A program made the position numbers and the translations under genes. A stretch of DNA of 64,000 nucleotides from Jaltomata sinuosa (lineage: Eukaryota > Streptophyta > Magnoliopsida > Solanales > Solanaceae): the NCBI GenBank assembly GCA_003996215.1, contig QJPP01007229.1, positions 124,001-188,000 of the forward strand, in the 5' to 3' direction. The notes beneath the pieces are model-generated. The model was given only the letters and a program-made list of their open reading frames with translations, was not told where the DNA came from and did no database searches. Shown here one piece after another: positions 11,501 to 23,209 of the stretch (its first letter is position 1; every line of letters begins with the position of its first letter).

Positions 11501-12533
11501 CATCTCTTGTCTTCGAGCTAGGAAGCTGATTTTGCGAGGGTGTTTGGCTTACTTAACATATGTCTGAGATGCTAGTGCCGACCCTTATTCCCCTGAGTCC
11601 ATTCCTGTGGTTAGAGACTTCCTAGATGTGTTCCCTATCGTCCTGCCAGGCCTTCCGCCTAAGAGAGATATTGATTTCGCTATTGAGTTAGAGCCAGGCA
11701 CTAGGCCCATTTCTATTTCTCCCTACCGTATGGCTCATGTTGAGTTGAGAGAGCTTAAGGAGAAACTCCAGGATTTGTTAGCTAAGGGGTTCATTAGACT
11801 GAGTGTGTCTCCTTGGGGTGCTCCTATTCTATTTGTTAAGAATAAGGATGGGTTGATGCAGATGTGTATTGAGTATTGACAGCTGAATAGGGTTACTGTG
11901 AGGAATGGGTATCCAATGTCACATATTGATGATTTTTTTTATCAGCTCCAGGGTTCAGCCATGTTTTTGAAGATAGATTTGAGGTCAGGCTACGATCAGT
12001 TGAGAATTAGGGCAGAGGACATCCCTAAGACAACATTCAGGACACGTTATGACCTTTATGAGTTCCTGGTGTTGTCTTTTTGGTTGACTAATTCCCCTGC
12101 AGCTTTCATGGATCTGATGCACAAGGTGCTTAGCCCATATTTGGACTCTTTTGTCATAGTCTTCATAGACGACATTCTAATATACTCACAGAGTAGATAT
12201 GAGCATGAGCAACACTTGAGGATTATACTCCAGACTTTGAGAGATCATCGGCTTTATGCCAAATTCTCAAAGTGCGAATTTTGGCTTGAGTCAGTTTCAT
12301 TATTAGGACACGTGGTGTCTAAGGATGGAATTAGAGTTGATTCGAGTAAGATTTCAGTGGTCCGTGATTGGCCTAGACCTACTAATCCTACTGAGGTTGA
12401 CAGCTTTGTTGGGTTAGCTAGGTACTACAGACGGTTCGTAAAGGGGTTTTCTTCCATAAAAGCACCTTTGACTAGGCTTACTAGGAATGATGTCCTATTT
12501 CAGTGGTCAGATCAGTGCGAGGATAACTTCTAG
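11501..12533 (+). pseudogene. Element 2 reverse transcriptase, full length but with stops
   Basis: One reading frame covers the domain with stops at 11565 (TGA), 11877 (TGA) and 12531 (TAG). Motifs in order: FLDVFPIVLPGLPPKRDIDF, GFIRLSVSPWGAPILFVK, LKIDLRSGYDQLRI, the catalytic FIDDILIYS (about 12157-12186) with both aspartates, YAKFSKCEFWL, GHVVSKDGIRVD and FVGLARYYRRFV. The N-terminal region (11337-11567) joins the protease. Stops of the TAG/TGA type, not frameshifts, account for nearly all the damage. Confidence 0.88.
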
Positions 12534-13074
12534 AAGCTTAAGGCCTTGTTGACTTCAGCTCCTGTATTGACTTTTCCAGTTGAGGGTCAGAGTTTCTCCA
12601 TGTATTGTGATGCTTTTGGGGTTGCTCTTGGTTGTGTGTTGATGCAGCAGGGCTGTGTGATTGCATATGCATCGAGGTAGCTAAAGGTTCACGAGCACAA
12701 CTATCCCACCCATGATTTGGAGTTGGCGACGATAGTTTTCGTGCTCAATATCTGGAGGCACTACTTATATGGAGTTCATTGTGAGATATTCACTGATCAC
12801 CATAGTCTTCAGCATATTACGAGTCAGTGAGAGCTAAACTCGAGGTAGAGGAGATGGATTGAGTTGCTGAAGGACTATAATTTCACTATTCTATACCATC
12901 AGGGCAAGGCAAACGTGGTAGAAGATGCCTTGAGTCAGAAGGCGGTGAGTATGGGTAGCCTAGCTTCACTTTCAGTTTCTGAGCGACTATTGGCCTTGGA
13001 CATCCAGTTCTTGGCTAACCGCTTGGTTAGGCTTGATTTGTCGGATCCCAGTCGAGTTCTTGCCAGTGTTTAGG
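12534..13074 (+). pseudogene. Element 2 RNase H, decayed
   Basis: It continues the RT frame: YCDAFGVALGCVLMQ (first catalytic Asp kept), HEHNYPTHDLEL (catalytic Glu kept in the final EL), HYLYGVHCEIFTDHHSL (catalytic Asp kept), then ILYHQGKANVVEDALSQ, where the usual final Asp region reads VEDA. Stops interrupt at 12678, 12828, 12846 and 13071. All four are a single transition away from a sense codon. Confidence 0.82.
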
Positions 13075-13891
13075 TTCATTCTACTCTTGTTGATCATATA
13101 CAGAGCTGTTAATTTGAGGATCAATGGTTGTGTGACCTTTAGGATCAGGTTGTTCGAGGTAAGGCCATCCGGGCAACTCTAGATTCAGATGGGGTTCTGA
13201 GGTTTGGTGGTCGACTTTGTGTTCCGAGGGTTAGTGATTTGATTTAGTTGATACTCTGTGAGGTATATTATTCTAGATACTCTATTCATCCTGGTGCAGC
13301 GAAGATGTATAGAGACTTGAGACAGCTTAACTGGTGGAGTGGTATGAAGTGAGATATAGCAGAGTTTGTGTCTTGGTGCTTGAACTATCAGTAGGTGAAG
13401 TTCGAGCACATGAGACCTGGTGGGTTGATGTTGCGACTTCCCATTCCTGAGTGGAAGTAGGAAGAGATTACTATGGATTTTGTGGTTAGTTTGCCTCGTA
13501 CCTCTAGGGCTTTTGATTCCATTTGGGTGGTTGTGGATCAACTGACTAAGTCAACCCATTTCTTGCCGGTTCAAATTTCTTATAGTTCCGAGAGGTTAGC
13601 TCAGATTTATATTCTTGAGGTTGTTCGGTTTCATGGGGTCTCAACTTCTATCATTTCAGACCACGACACTCAGTTCACATCTCAATTTTGGAGAGCTATT
13701 CAGCGAGATTTGGGTACAGAGGTTCAACTTAGTACTTCTTTCCACCCTCAGACAAATGGCCAGTTTGAGAGGACCATCCAGGTCCTGGAGGACATGCTTT
13801 GAGCCTGTGTTCTTGATTTTGGAGGTTCTTGGGATCAGTTTGTGCCTTTAACCAAGTTTGCGTATAATAATAGCTTCCATTTAGCATTGGC
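13075..13891 (+). pseudogene. Element 2 integrase zinc-binding and catalytic domains, decayed
   Basis: The zinc module at about 13255-13400 reads YYSRYSIHPG where the family has a histidine first, and CLNY in place of CLNC, so two ligands are lost. The catalytic core (13473-13802) is open and keeps D-D-E: the Asp of WVVVDQLTKS, the Asp of IISDHDTQFTS, and the Glu of QFERTIQ. Stops occur at 13110, 13140, 13245, 13350, 13392, 13458 and 13800. A one-base loss near 13881-13884 then shifts the frame by one. Confidence 0.85.
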
Positions 13892-14569
13892 ATGGCACCC
13901 TTCGAGGCATTGTATGATAGGCGTTACAGATTGCTGGTTGATTGGTTTGATGGATTGGAGTCTAGGCCACAGAGTACTGATTTACTTTGGGACTTCTTAG
14001 ACAGTGTTAGGGTGATTCAGGATAGACTTCAAGCTGCTCAGAGTAGGCAGAAGAGCTACGTTGATCGTAGACTTCGTGCCTTGGAGTTCAGCGTTAGTGA
14101 TTTGGTATTCCTCCATATGTCACCCATGAAGGGCATGATGAGATTTGGTCAGTGGGGAAAGCTTAGCCCCAGGTATATTGGGCCGTTTGAGATCCTCTAG
14201 AGAGTTGGTAGTATTGCCTATCAGTTAACCTTGCCTCCGATGTTTTTAGCTATGCATCCAGTGTTTTATGTTTCGATGTTGAGATGGTATGTTCTAGATG
14301 AGTCTCATTTGTTGCATTGGGAGTTGGTTCAGTTCGATGAGAGATTTTCCTTTATCGAGGAGCTAGTTGCTATATTGGCCAGAGATGTGAGGAGGTTGAG
14401 GTCTAGGGAGATTCCTATTGTAAAAGTTCAGTGGAGGCATCGTACAGTCGAGGAGGCTACCTAAGAGACCGAGAGAGATATGCAGGCCCAATATCCGCAT
14501 CTGTTTGAGCCTTCAAGTACCTCTTTCTTCTTGACTTTCGAGGACAAAAGTCCTTTTAGTAGTGGATGA
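13892..14569 (+). pseudogene. Element 2 integrase C-terminus and chromodomain-like tail
   Basis: After the frameshift the reading frame contains MAPFEALYDRRYRLLVDWFDGL, then SPMKGMMRFGQWGKLSPRYIGPFEIL, HPVFYVSMLRW, and the tail EELVAILARDVRRLRSREIPIVKVQWRHR with YPHLFEP after a stop at 14461. The tail is the right size and composition for the chromodomain of Tekay elements. The frame's final stop is TGA 14567-14569, directly against the 3' LTR (14570), so the polyprotein fills the internal region to the last base. Confidence 0.82.
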
Positions 14570-17004
14570 TGTAATGACCCTTCCGGTCAATTTCACATTT
14601 ACGCCTTCTTTGTACTGCTAGAGCTTTCCTGTAGCGGCCCCAAGTTATTTATGACTTGCTAGGACTAGTGGTTCGGTGCCCTGGTCGTTCATTTGGTTGT
14701 TTTGGCCGTTTACCTATTTTAGAGACATAACTTAGAATATCATTGACATTAGTCAACATTCTTGATAAACGTGCTCGGAATTGAATTTTGACAGTTCCAT
14801 TAGCTCCAAAGCATGGATTTTGGTCTAGATAGACCATGGGTCAGGTTCTGGGAGATTTCGGTTTAGTTTTGTCTGGGTTTTTGTGTTTTAGCCAAGTTAA
14901 ACTTGAAAGTTTTACTTTGGTCATCATTCGGAAAAGACGGCCTGAGATGGAAATTTTGTCCGCGCTATTAGCTCTGGAATATCAACTTTGGGCTAGGGGA
15001 ACCATTGGTTCAGGTTTCGGGACTTCCGTACTTGTTTTGGGCTATTGAGTTTCGAGTTAGTTTTGGGTATGGGGCCTACTTTTCCTTAAAATGATCTTCT
15101 TTTGTAAATTCATTAATTTCATTGAGTCCAGAATGTCGTTTTCACTCAAATAGCTCTATTGGTTTATGAGTATTGGGTTTTGATTGTACCCAGAATGCCC
15201 CGTAGAAGTTTAGAAAATTGTAAATTTTTCTGTTGTGGGCAAGCTTTAAGTAGCTGTTGGCAGCTTTATTTTCATCTTTTGCTCTCATCTTCCCAACTCA
15301 TTTTATCCACCATTTTTACACCAAATTCCTTCTAATCTTCACCTGCTCTTACCCATAACTTGGAAAGATAATTATTGCTGATCCGGGTGTGTTTATTGGC
15401 CTCGTGAATAGGTAAAATCTCTTGTTAACTTCCGTTAATTTCCACAAATTTCATTCTTTAAATTCTTGTTTTTCACGATTTTCATCTTATTTCTTTCTTT
15501 TCTTTCAACTCCAACTTCATTTTTCTCAACTCTAATTACTCAAGAATAGTATGGGCTCGTGGAAATTCTCCAAATTATCGTTAATCTCACTCCTTTATCA
15601 TTGGTAAGCCTTTTTTTCTTCAAGCCTTGTTCTTCTCTTCAAGCTCAAAAACCTTCATGGTCAAGGCTCTTACAAGCTTGATTTTTTTTGGGTTAAAGCT
15701 GCGTTGAAGAGCTTGATTGTTCGTGGTAGCTGTAGTTTCTATCCGTGGTCAATTCTTACTTCCAAATTGGTACGTTTCCGCCCTTGAAAATCACAATTCT
15801 CCACTTTTGTTCTCATGAATTAGTAGTACTCCGGGGCTGTTTTGAGCCCCGAAACGAACTCCTTTTAAGCTTAAACTTTGAGCATGGATTTCTAAATTCA
15901 CCGCGGACATAATTGTGAATTTTATTTTCTGTTTTGCTGTGCGGGCCCTGTGGGTCATTCTTTGACCCATTTTTCATCTTGATTTTCCGTATAGCAATAT
16001 GGGTGATGTTCTTCTTGTCTTGACACCTAGATTATGCTATTGATAGCGTGGCAACTTTTTGAGGTTGTTCGGAAGGGGACGGCATACGAGTGATGGTTCG
16101 TGTTTGCAGTTCATCCCCGAGGTAGGTTATGGTTTAAACTCCTTAGACTTTGCATATATAGAATAAAATTGTACTAAGGGGCATCCTTGGGTTGGATTTA
16201 CTAGTTGGTACCACAAACCTTGACCGCTTCATTCATGTTCGATTCCTTTCTTCCTCCGATGGTTTTAGTACCTGCGATAGATGATATTATCATTCTTGTG
16301 GTCCTGTGAGGCCTTATATTAACTCTGGAACATAGATGGTGGGAAATTAGGGATGTCCGTGAGTTTTAAACATCGTTATTATTGTTATAGAGCTGGATAT
16401 CTGTGCTGTAGAAGGATTGGAGCCTGTGCAGGACCGATAGGTTGATTGTGAGCTGTTGGGCTATTGATTGTGATTGAGCATGCCATTATCATGCATATAA
16501 AAGGATTTTCTTCATGATTTTACTATGTTTTTGGCTTCGGGCCTACTATTGCTAAATTTCTAAACCTTGCATGGCCCATGGGGCCCATTTTTGATAAAAA
16601 TAATTGAAAGAGGTTTTGGTACCGTCTTATGGGATCTTTTTTGGGGTAAGGGGAAATTAAAGGATGTTTTATAACTATTTCCACTTACACTAGACTCGGC
16701 GGGGTTGAGCGATAGAATTGTTTTACTACAACTTCTGGGGTGATGCTAGACTCGACGGGGCCATGCGCTAGGACTATTAAACTTTCTGATTTAGACCTGA
16801 ATACTCTCCGGGCAGCTTTACTTGTAGATTTTTGAGATTGCGGGGCATATAGGATGTTGGTTGGGGGCCTCTATGGACCTTGTCATTCCGGACCAGGGGC
16901 TACGTTCTGCAAGTACCGGAAGGGGGGTATACGATATAAGAGAGGTATACGGGTGTGACGTTCCATAGATCCTGTATTTTGGGCCTTATATGATGCCGGA
17001 AGCG

Positions 17005-17009
17005 GGTAA
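17005..17009. repeat. Target site duplication GGTAA (left) of the solo LTR
   Basis: GGTAA stands immediately before the LTR terminus TGTTTTGATC and is repeated at 21566-21570. Five bases is the normal length for gypsy integrases. Confidence 0.92.
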
Positions 17010-20000
17010 TGTTTTGATCCTTTTCGGGCAAGGACGGAAAAATATGGCTTTGTTTGTTGAAATGTTCATTTCAAAAATCTAATTAAAGTTTCCGAAACGT
17101 TTTCAATTAAAAGCAAGAGTCGCCACTTAGTTTTTATAAAGTAAAAATCAAGAAAAAACTTATAAGAATTTTTAAAATCCCAAAACAGATAAAAACTTTA
17201 AAAATTAAGAGATTAAGGGTAAGGGTTCAAGTTAATACTCTTGGAAGGGTGTTAAGGCACCAAGAGTATCCGCTAACTCGCGGTTGCCCGAGCTTGTTTG
17301 AAAAACTAACTTGTTGACTAACTTTAGAAACGGGATTGATTTTAAAAGACAGTTTTATATATAAGATAGTTATTCTATAAAGACAATATGAAAGAGTTTG
17401 TTTTACATAAAAGAGTTGATTTTAAGCAATTAAGCAAGTGAAACAGTAAGTTATTACATAAAAAAATGTTTATAAGAAATGTTGATGTCGTTTGGAGATA
17501 ATTTAACTACGTTTTTCAAAGTTAGTTCAATTATACAATTAAATCTATCAACTAAGTAAAGAAGACATATTTGAAACGTTAATCCCTGTCTTAATACTAG
17601 TGTGTGGGCCCTCTTTAGGCCCACTGCCATTTTCACTTTGGACTTAGTCCACTTTGTCGATTTTTTAGCCCTTTGGGCTCTTGCCGCCGCCGAATGTTAT
17701 GGGCTTGGCCCATTTCACTTTGCTCAGTCCATTTGGACTTCTTCTAATCATCTCCATTGGGCTTGGCCCATTTCTCCAATGCTGCTGAGGCTGACTTAAA
17801 CAAGTTTAGCCCTTTTAGGCTTGCTCATACCGGACCATCAAGTAGTGTTGGGCTTAAGCCCAACTGAAAAATGCAAAGGGAATTTTGGGAGTCCAATTGG
17901 ACTCCATCGAATTTCACACATAGAAAAAAGTAAAATAAATAAAGATCAGTACATATTTTAACTAAATTAAGTAAGAGTAATTTAAACAGTGTAGATTTCA
18001 TACTTAAGAGAAATATACGCTGATTTTTATACTAAATTAAGCACATGAAATAGGGACACTCATACAATAGAATCACTAATTTTATCACTTAAGACATATA
18101 CTTTATAAGACTTAGGCATTTTCAAACACTTATAGAGGCTAATTATTCTCCAGAATCATAAGGGGGGAGGAATTGGTTCAAGCAAAACATATATACTCAG
18201 ATGCACAAAAATGGTATCACTAGACATAAGGCACATATTCAGCACTTTTGATCATATCTAGTCACTTTCAACACTTAAATTTAAACATAGAGGGCAGATT
18301 CCAGATAATTTAAGTGAAAAGACTAGTTAAAGAACCTAATTTAGAAATCACATATTAATCACAGACAAATCAAGCAGGCTGGACAGGTATTTAACACTGA
18401 TTACTAGTATAACTAATAGGTAATCACTCAAGAACACAAAGGAGGGGTATGTGAGAGAGCTATTAACATGATATAGGCCGAAATCATCTCATGGTCCATA
18501 CAAGTAACATGTAAAGCAAACAAGGAAGTGGTCATCTTGATGAAGATAAATCAGAGGAACCTACATGGGTGAGGAACATGTCACAAAGAGGCATGCCTCA
18601 CCTCTAGTTCTCTTCCATGACAAAACTTACACAAACAACAATCATGGAGTTCAGATTTTAAGATTTAGGCTTATTCTAATCCATGGTCAATAGGCTCACA
18701 TACATCAATCTAGCAGGATCGAATCATTAAAGGGAAGAGGGAGGGAACAGGGTAGAAGATAGAGAAATGAGAGTTGAACAATAATAACTATTCTAACAGC
18801 AAGTCTAAAGCTTATAGCATTTTCACATGACAAACAAAGAATTAATAGCAGTCATGAAGCTTTAAAAGGGTCACAGTGTTCAGAGATTGCTATTCATACT
18901 AACTTAAACGTGAGAGAATGACAACAGAATTTAACCAATTCATACACACAAGTTAACATCATCTTATAACCATTTTGACATTAACAAGGCAGTAAAGGGG
19001 AAAAAGGAAGAGGAAAATAGGATCTCTACCAAATTGAGGAAAAAAAAGGAAACAAGAAGGGGTTGAACATTAATAAACAAGTATAACATTCATATACATG
19101 TCATATAAATCCAAACAAGAATTAGTAGAACTTATCAGCACTCAAGCTAATCTAGACATCATCCTAAGTGTAAGAAAGTAACACTAATAGTTCATGTATA
19201 CAAGTTGGTATCACACACAGAAAGAAACAGTAAGGAAAAAGAAGAAAACATGACAAGAATAAGACCAAAGAAAATAAGGGTAAGCAGGAGAGGGTCAAGC
19301 ATTTATCCTTGAACAAAACCAGTTCTAGATCTTAATGCCAGACTCATACTCATTGGATATCACATAGGTCGAACAAAGTTAGTAAAAAAAATCATGAGAT
19401 TTACTAAGAGAAATCAGTGTTCCAAGTTAACCTAAACATGGGAGGGCGACACTAGGATTTATGCACACAAGTTGACACCACATAACTTGGTTAGCACAGA
19501 TAAAGCAGTAAAGGGGAACAAACAGAGCAAGAACAAGATCAAAGCAATTTAGGATGAACAAGAAAGGGTCAAGCATTTATCATGAAACCAATCCCTAATC
19601 TTAATAACAAATTCATGTTCACGTTTCTGGCATTTAATCATCATATAAGTCAAACACAGGCTAATTAAATCAAGGGGTTTATACAGGGGAAGGAAAAACA
19701 AGTTTAAAAATCATCACAAACAGCCATGAGCAAAACATATCAACACTTAATCAATACATATACGAAATATCAGTTTAGGCAAAGTTGGTAAGCCAATAAG
19801 AACATGATTATGAAGAGGGGTTGGGGAACAAATAGGAGAAAAATCAAACATTTTATGAACAAAACATGACAGGTTTTACATCATAACATTCACATCTTTT
19901 AGCTACAGATTTTAACTACGAACTCTTATTCACCTCTACTGTTGTAATAAATCAAACACAGCTAGTGAGGATCATGGTGTTTCTAAGCAAGATTGCTACT

Positions 20001-21565
20001 CAAAATCATTATAACAGCCTAGAACCAAAATACATATCATAACATAGCAAACAAGACCAGAAATCTAGATTCGTTCAACTTGAACATTTTATAACAAAAG
20101 AAAAGGAAGGAAAATAGTAAAGATAGATGGGTGAGGATTATACCTTTTCTAGGGCAATAACTCGGACCTCGAACTTTACCGGAAAGCCTTACCACCACCA
20201 GATTAATATCAACCCCGTTTAGATTTCGAATTTCTTAGTGTTTTCTTCCCCAATAGCTGACTGGTTTCGTGAGGTTAGAGAAACGATTCTCCAGAACCCC
20301 CAATATTTCCCCAAAATTAGCTCCTTTTTATGCAGCTAGGGGGTGTATTTATAGGGAAATTCGGGTGAAAATGGGGGGAAAACTAGAAGGGTTTTTTGGG
20401 GAATTTCTCAAGGAGAAATTTAGATTCTTTTGCTGGATGAGCTTGGCCAGCAATGGCTTTGTACGAACTTGTACCAATTTGTTCCCAAATCACGGATATA
20501 ACGCCACCTAGTCACTTCTAGAGGATTCTCAATGATGCCAGCACGATTTTGATAAAGATCTTGGATGGCATTTGGAAATTTTGACGTCGTTGAGCATCAT
20601 TTGAGCTGGGAATCATTAGGGAATGTTGGAGAAACATTTGGGGTTTGTACTTGTTTTCATCGTTAATTGGAGACGACGAAGAGAGAAGAGAGTTAAGTGG
20701 TGTACTGGGTGAGCTGAGGTGTAGTACGAGGCGTGTTGCTCGTACAACATGGAGAGTGAGATACGTGAGAGGTGAAAAAGATGGAGGGATGAGAGGTGGC
20801 ATTAGGGTTTTGGTGGATCTATTGAGAGAAAAGAAGTAGATGAGGCTAAAGGGTCGTTTGTTGACTGAGAGAAAGAGAAAGAAAAGAAAGGGTGAGAGTT
20901 GGGCAGATATAGGGGTTAATGGGCCGGGTCGGAGCGGGTTTAGGGGAAAAGGTTGAGCTGGGGCGGCTGACAAAGGGATTGGGCTAGCCGAGTCGGTCAT
21001 TTGCTGGCCCAAATAGCTGAAAAATAAAGGGGGGTTGCAAGGGGTATTTAGGATTTGGCCACATTTTGCTAAATGTGGCCATTTTAAGTTAAAAGCATAG
21101 CCAAATTGAATAGAAATGGGTAGAATTAAATAGGAATTGGCTATAATTGAAATAATAGGCTTAGAAATGAATGGATTTAAATTAATTTAGAGATTTATTA
21201 AATTGATACAACTAAAACATATTTGACACATAATCAACTCTTTAATTAATTATAAAATCAATTTTTAATTAACTCCCATTTGAATTAATTTTGGAGAAAA
21301 ATTACAGGTTTAGCCTTTTAAAGAAATTTTCTTATAGAATTGAATTTTGAAATAATTCTTTAAGTAATTTATATAAATTTCATATGTAAAATACGTAAAA
21401 TATGAAAAATATGAAAAAATATAATCATCACTGAGAATCATTGGTAAAGCTGATTTGAAAATATTTTATCCCTTTTTGTCAAAATCATTATTTCGAGAAT
21501 TGTTTAAAAATTTAAAAAGCTCCAAATTAATTTGTAATGTGGAGGGTAAAAATTGGGTGTCAACA
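17010..21565 (-). mobile_element. Solo LTR (4,556 bp) of a long-LTR gypsy element, Ogre/Tat-like
   Basis: On the minus strand it begins TGTTGACACCCAATTTTTAC (21565) and ends GATCAAAACA (17010). It has TG...CA termini and perfect GGTAA target duplications on both sides, and it interrupts element 2's LTR cleanly. No gag or pol homology is present inside, so it is one LTR left after LTR-LTR recombination. The long size and the TGTTGACACCC start fit Ogre/Tat elements; that assignment is inference. A Pro/Ser-rich reading frame at 20518-21012 (minus) is low-complexity and is not called a gene. The plus strand is purine-rich over 18500-19900. Confidence 0.85.
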
Positions 21566-21570
21566 GGTAA
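21566..21570. repeat. Target site duplication GGTAA (right) of the solo LTR
   Basis: It follows the terminus GTGTCAACA and equals 17005-17009. After it, element 2's LTR resumes in register with the element 1 LTR. Confidence 0.92.
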
Positions 21571-22652
21571 CATACGGTAAAACTATAACTCTTTGCTTAG
21601 CATGGCATGTCATATCATTCATTTGTGTGAGGTACCACCCTTGTTTTGCTGTTTGTTGATTTTACTCTCCGATAGTATGGGATGCCTGAGGGTTTATGTT
21701 CACTTGTTTGTGTTCCTTGGGTGTCTGGGCGCCCATGGGACTGTAGGTAGACTTATTGCTACTATTTTGCTCTATTGGTTCCTGTTGTGGTTCTTATGAC
21801 TTTGGATATTGTTAAGGTTAAACTTGGGATTCCAGTTGTTGAATTCTTGACTTGAGATTGCATGCTTAGTTGAGTTATCGTTCCTTGTATTTGAGCATAT
21901 TTATTGTTTTCTTCCTCTCCTCTATTCGTTGAGGTTACCGATATACCGCCTGCTTTCTAAACTCTTCTTTATATACTTGTTGTTGCGAGGATCCCGGGTA
22001 CGTATTTCTTTCCCTCACCTGTAATGTGCATTCTTTTAGCTAGCCATATGTATTATTACTGCTTGTATTCCTTCTGTGCTAGCTTCCGTGTACTTATTTG
22101 TTGCCTTCTGTGACTAATTATTTTCTATTATGCTTATTACTGCTCTTTTATCTTATATGTGTCCAGTCAGCCTATGATACCTACTGGGTCCTGGTTGCTT
22201 TGCAATTGGTGCTCATACTACACTCTGCATCTTCTGGTGCCATCACTGCTAGATCATGGGATTCTTGCTTGGTGACCTTTTGGACTATCCAGGCTGAGGG
22301 TGAGCGCTTGGCGATCAGAGTTTAGCTTTAGTTTATCTTCTGTATTATGTACTCTGTTACTACTCGGAGACAATTGTGTATATATTATTGTGGATTCTTC
22401 GTACTTCTTTTATGTAGCTTTGGCTTTATACTATGATACTAGATTTTGGGGTTTTGGTTTAGCTTCCGCATATGTATATATATTCCTGTATCTACTTTCT
22501 TCATCTTATTTCTCTTGCTTCTGCTTATTTATATCATTCCTCCGCTAAAGTGTTAGATGGTAGCCCACTACTAACCGTTCTGGGCTACGAGGATTGGTTC
22601 GCCTACTGGGGGGTTGTAAGTGCCATCATGACCGAGAAATTGGATCGTGACA

Positions 22653-23209
22653 ATGTGATTGGAGATCCCATGAATTAAGTTCATATGGGTAATAACAAGT
22701 CATTAGTTAATCAAAAGTGCACTATTAAAATTGTGTCCCTCCTATGATGTGTGAATATAGTGCAGTGCTGCAAGACAAAGTGAGGATTGAGTTATACTCT
22801 TAATTTAAATCATATCCTTTATAGGTGATGTAATGATCTACAAAATACACTTGATGATTGGACCTATATGAGTGTGGAGTGGTGCCGCTCTTATGAAATT
22901 GTGATAAATTTTTAGAGAACTCATGAATATCAGGACGCGCGCATAGCCTCTTAGCGCAAAACTGCAATAACGACAATGATTGTGAGAGTATAATGTGATA
23001 GAATAAGACCATGGGCTTACAAAAGAATTATTGGTTCATAGAAGTTCTAAACTTCACCAATTGTTCTATAAGTTTAATCTCATTTTATCTAGGTCTGGTT
23101 CATAGTCTACGGACACCAGATTTGACGCATTGTACTCATATGTGAAAACCCAACAAAACTTTTTATTTCGATATATTCTTTGATTATTTTTTTGATATAT
23201 GTAGGGGAT
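22653..23209 (+). mobile_element. 3' untranslated end of a Ty1/copia element, with polypurine tract
   Basis: This non-coding stretch precedes a polypurine tract GTAGGGGAT (23201-23209) and an LTR start TGTTGGATATTTC. It resembles the long 3' region found between pol and the 3' LTR in some Solanaceae copia elements (from memory of the family, not checked). Element 2 apparently inserted just upstream, so the coding part would lie beyond the window's left edge or is lost. The small open frames inside are not convincing. Confidence 0.5.

Larger units (their letters stand above)
8874..22652 (+). mobile_element. Ty3/gypsy Tekay-type chromovirus, element 2, same family as element 1
   Basis: Order on the plus strand: truncated 5' LTR (8874-9369), primer site, Gag, protease, RT, RNase H, integrase, chromodomain-like tail, 3' LTR (14570-22652) split by a solo LTR. 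Element 1 and element 2 are inverted relative to each other. The 5' LTR lacks the counterpart of 14570-22163, about 3,033 bases once the inserted solo LTR is subtracted. The pol region carries many in-frame stops, one small frameshift near 13880 and a deletion near 11335. The right flank starts ATGTG (22653-22657); its partner duplication would lie outside the window. Confidence 0.9.
14570..22652 (+). repeat. 3' LTR of element 2, interrupted by a solo LTR
   Basis: It starts TGTAATGACC, homologous to TGTGATGACC of element 1, and ends GTGACA at 22652. Removing the solo LTR and one target duplication (4,561 bases) leaves about 3.52 kb, close to the 3,451 of element 1. The two halves are 14570-17009 and 21566-22652. 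The 14570-15300 part aligns with the minus strand of 8873-8180, but lacks the GC-rich dyad array found there. Confidence 0.9.

Noticed and set aside
13185..13541. 118-codon minus-strand frame
   Set aside because: It is the complement of the element 2 integrase.
20518..21012. 164-codon Pro/Ser/Leu-rich frame on the minus strand
   Set aside because: It lies inside the solo LTR, is of low complexity and has no recognisable domain; likely a chance frame.
22800..23012. 70-codon minus-strand frame in the copia 3' region
   Set aside because: No domain, low length, and wrong strand relative to the element.
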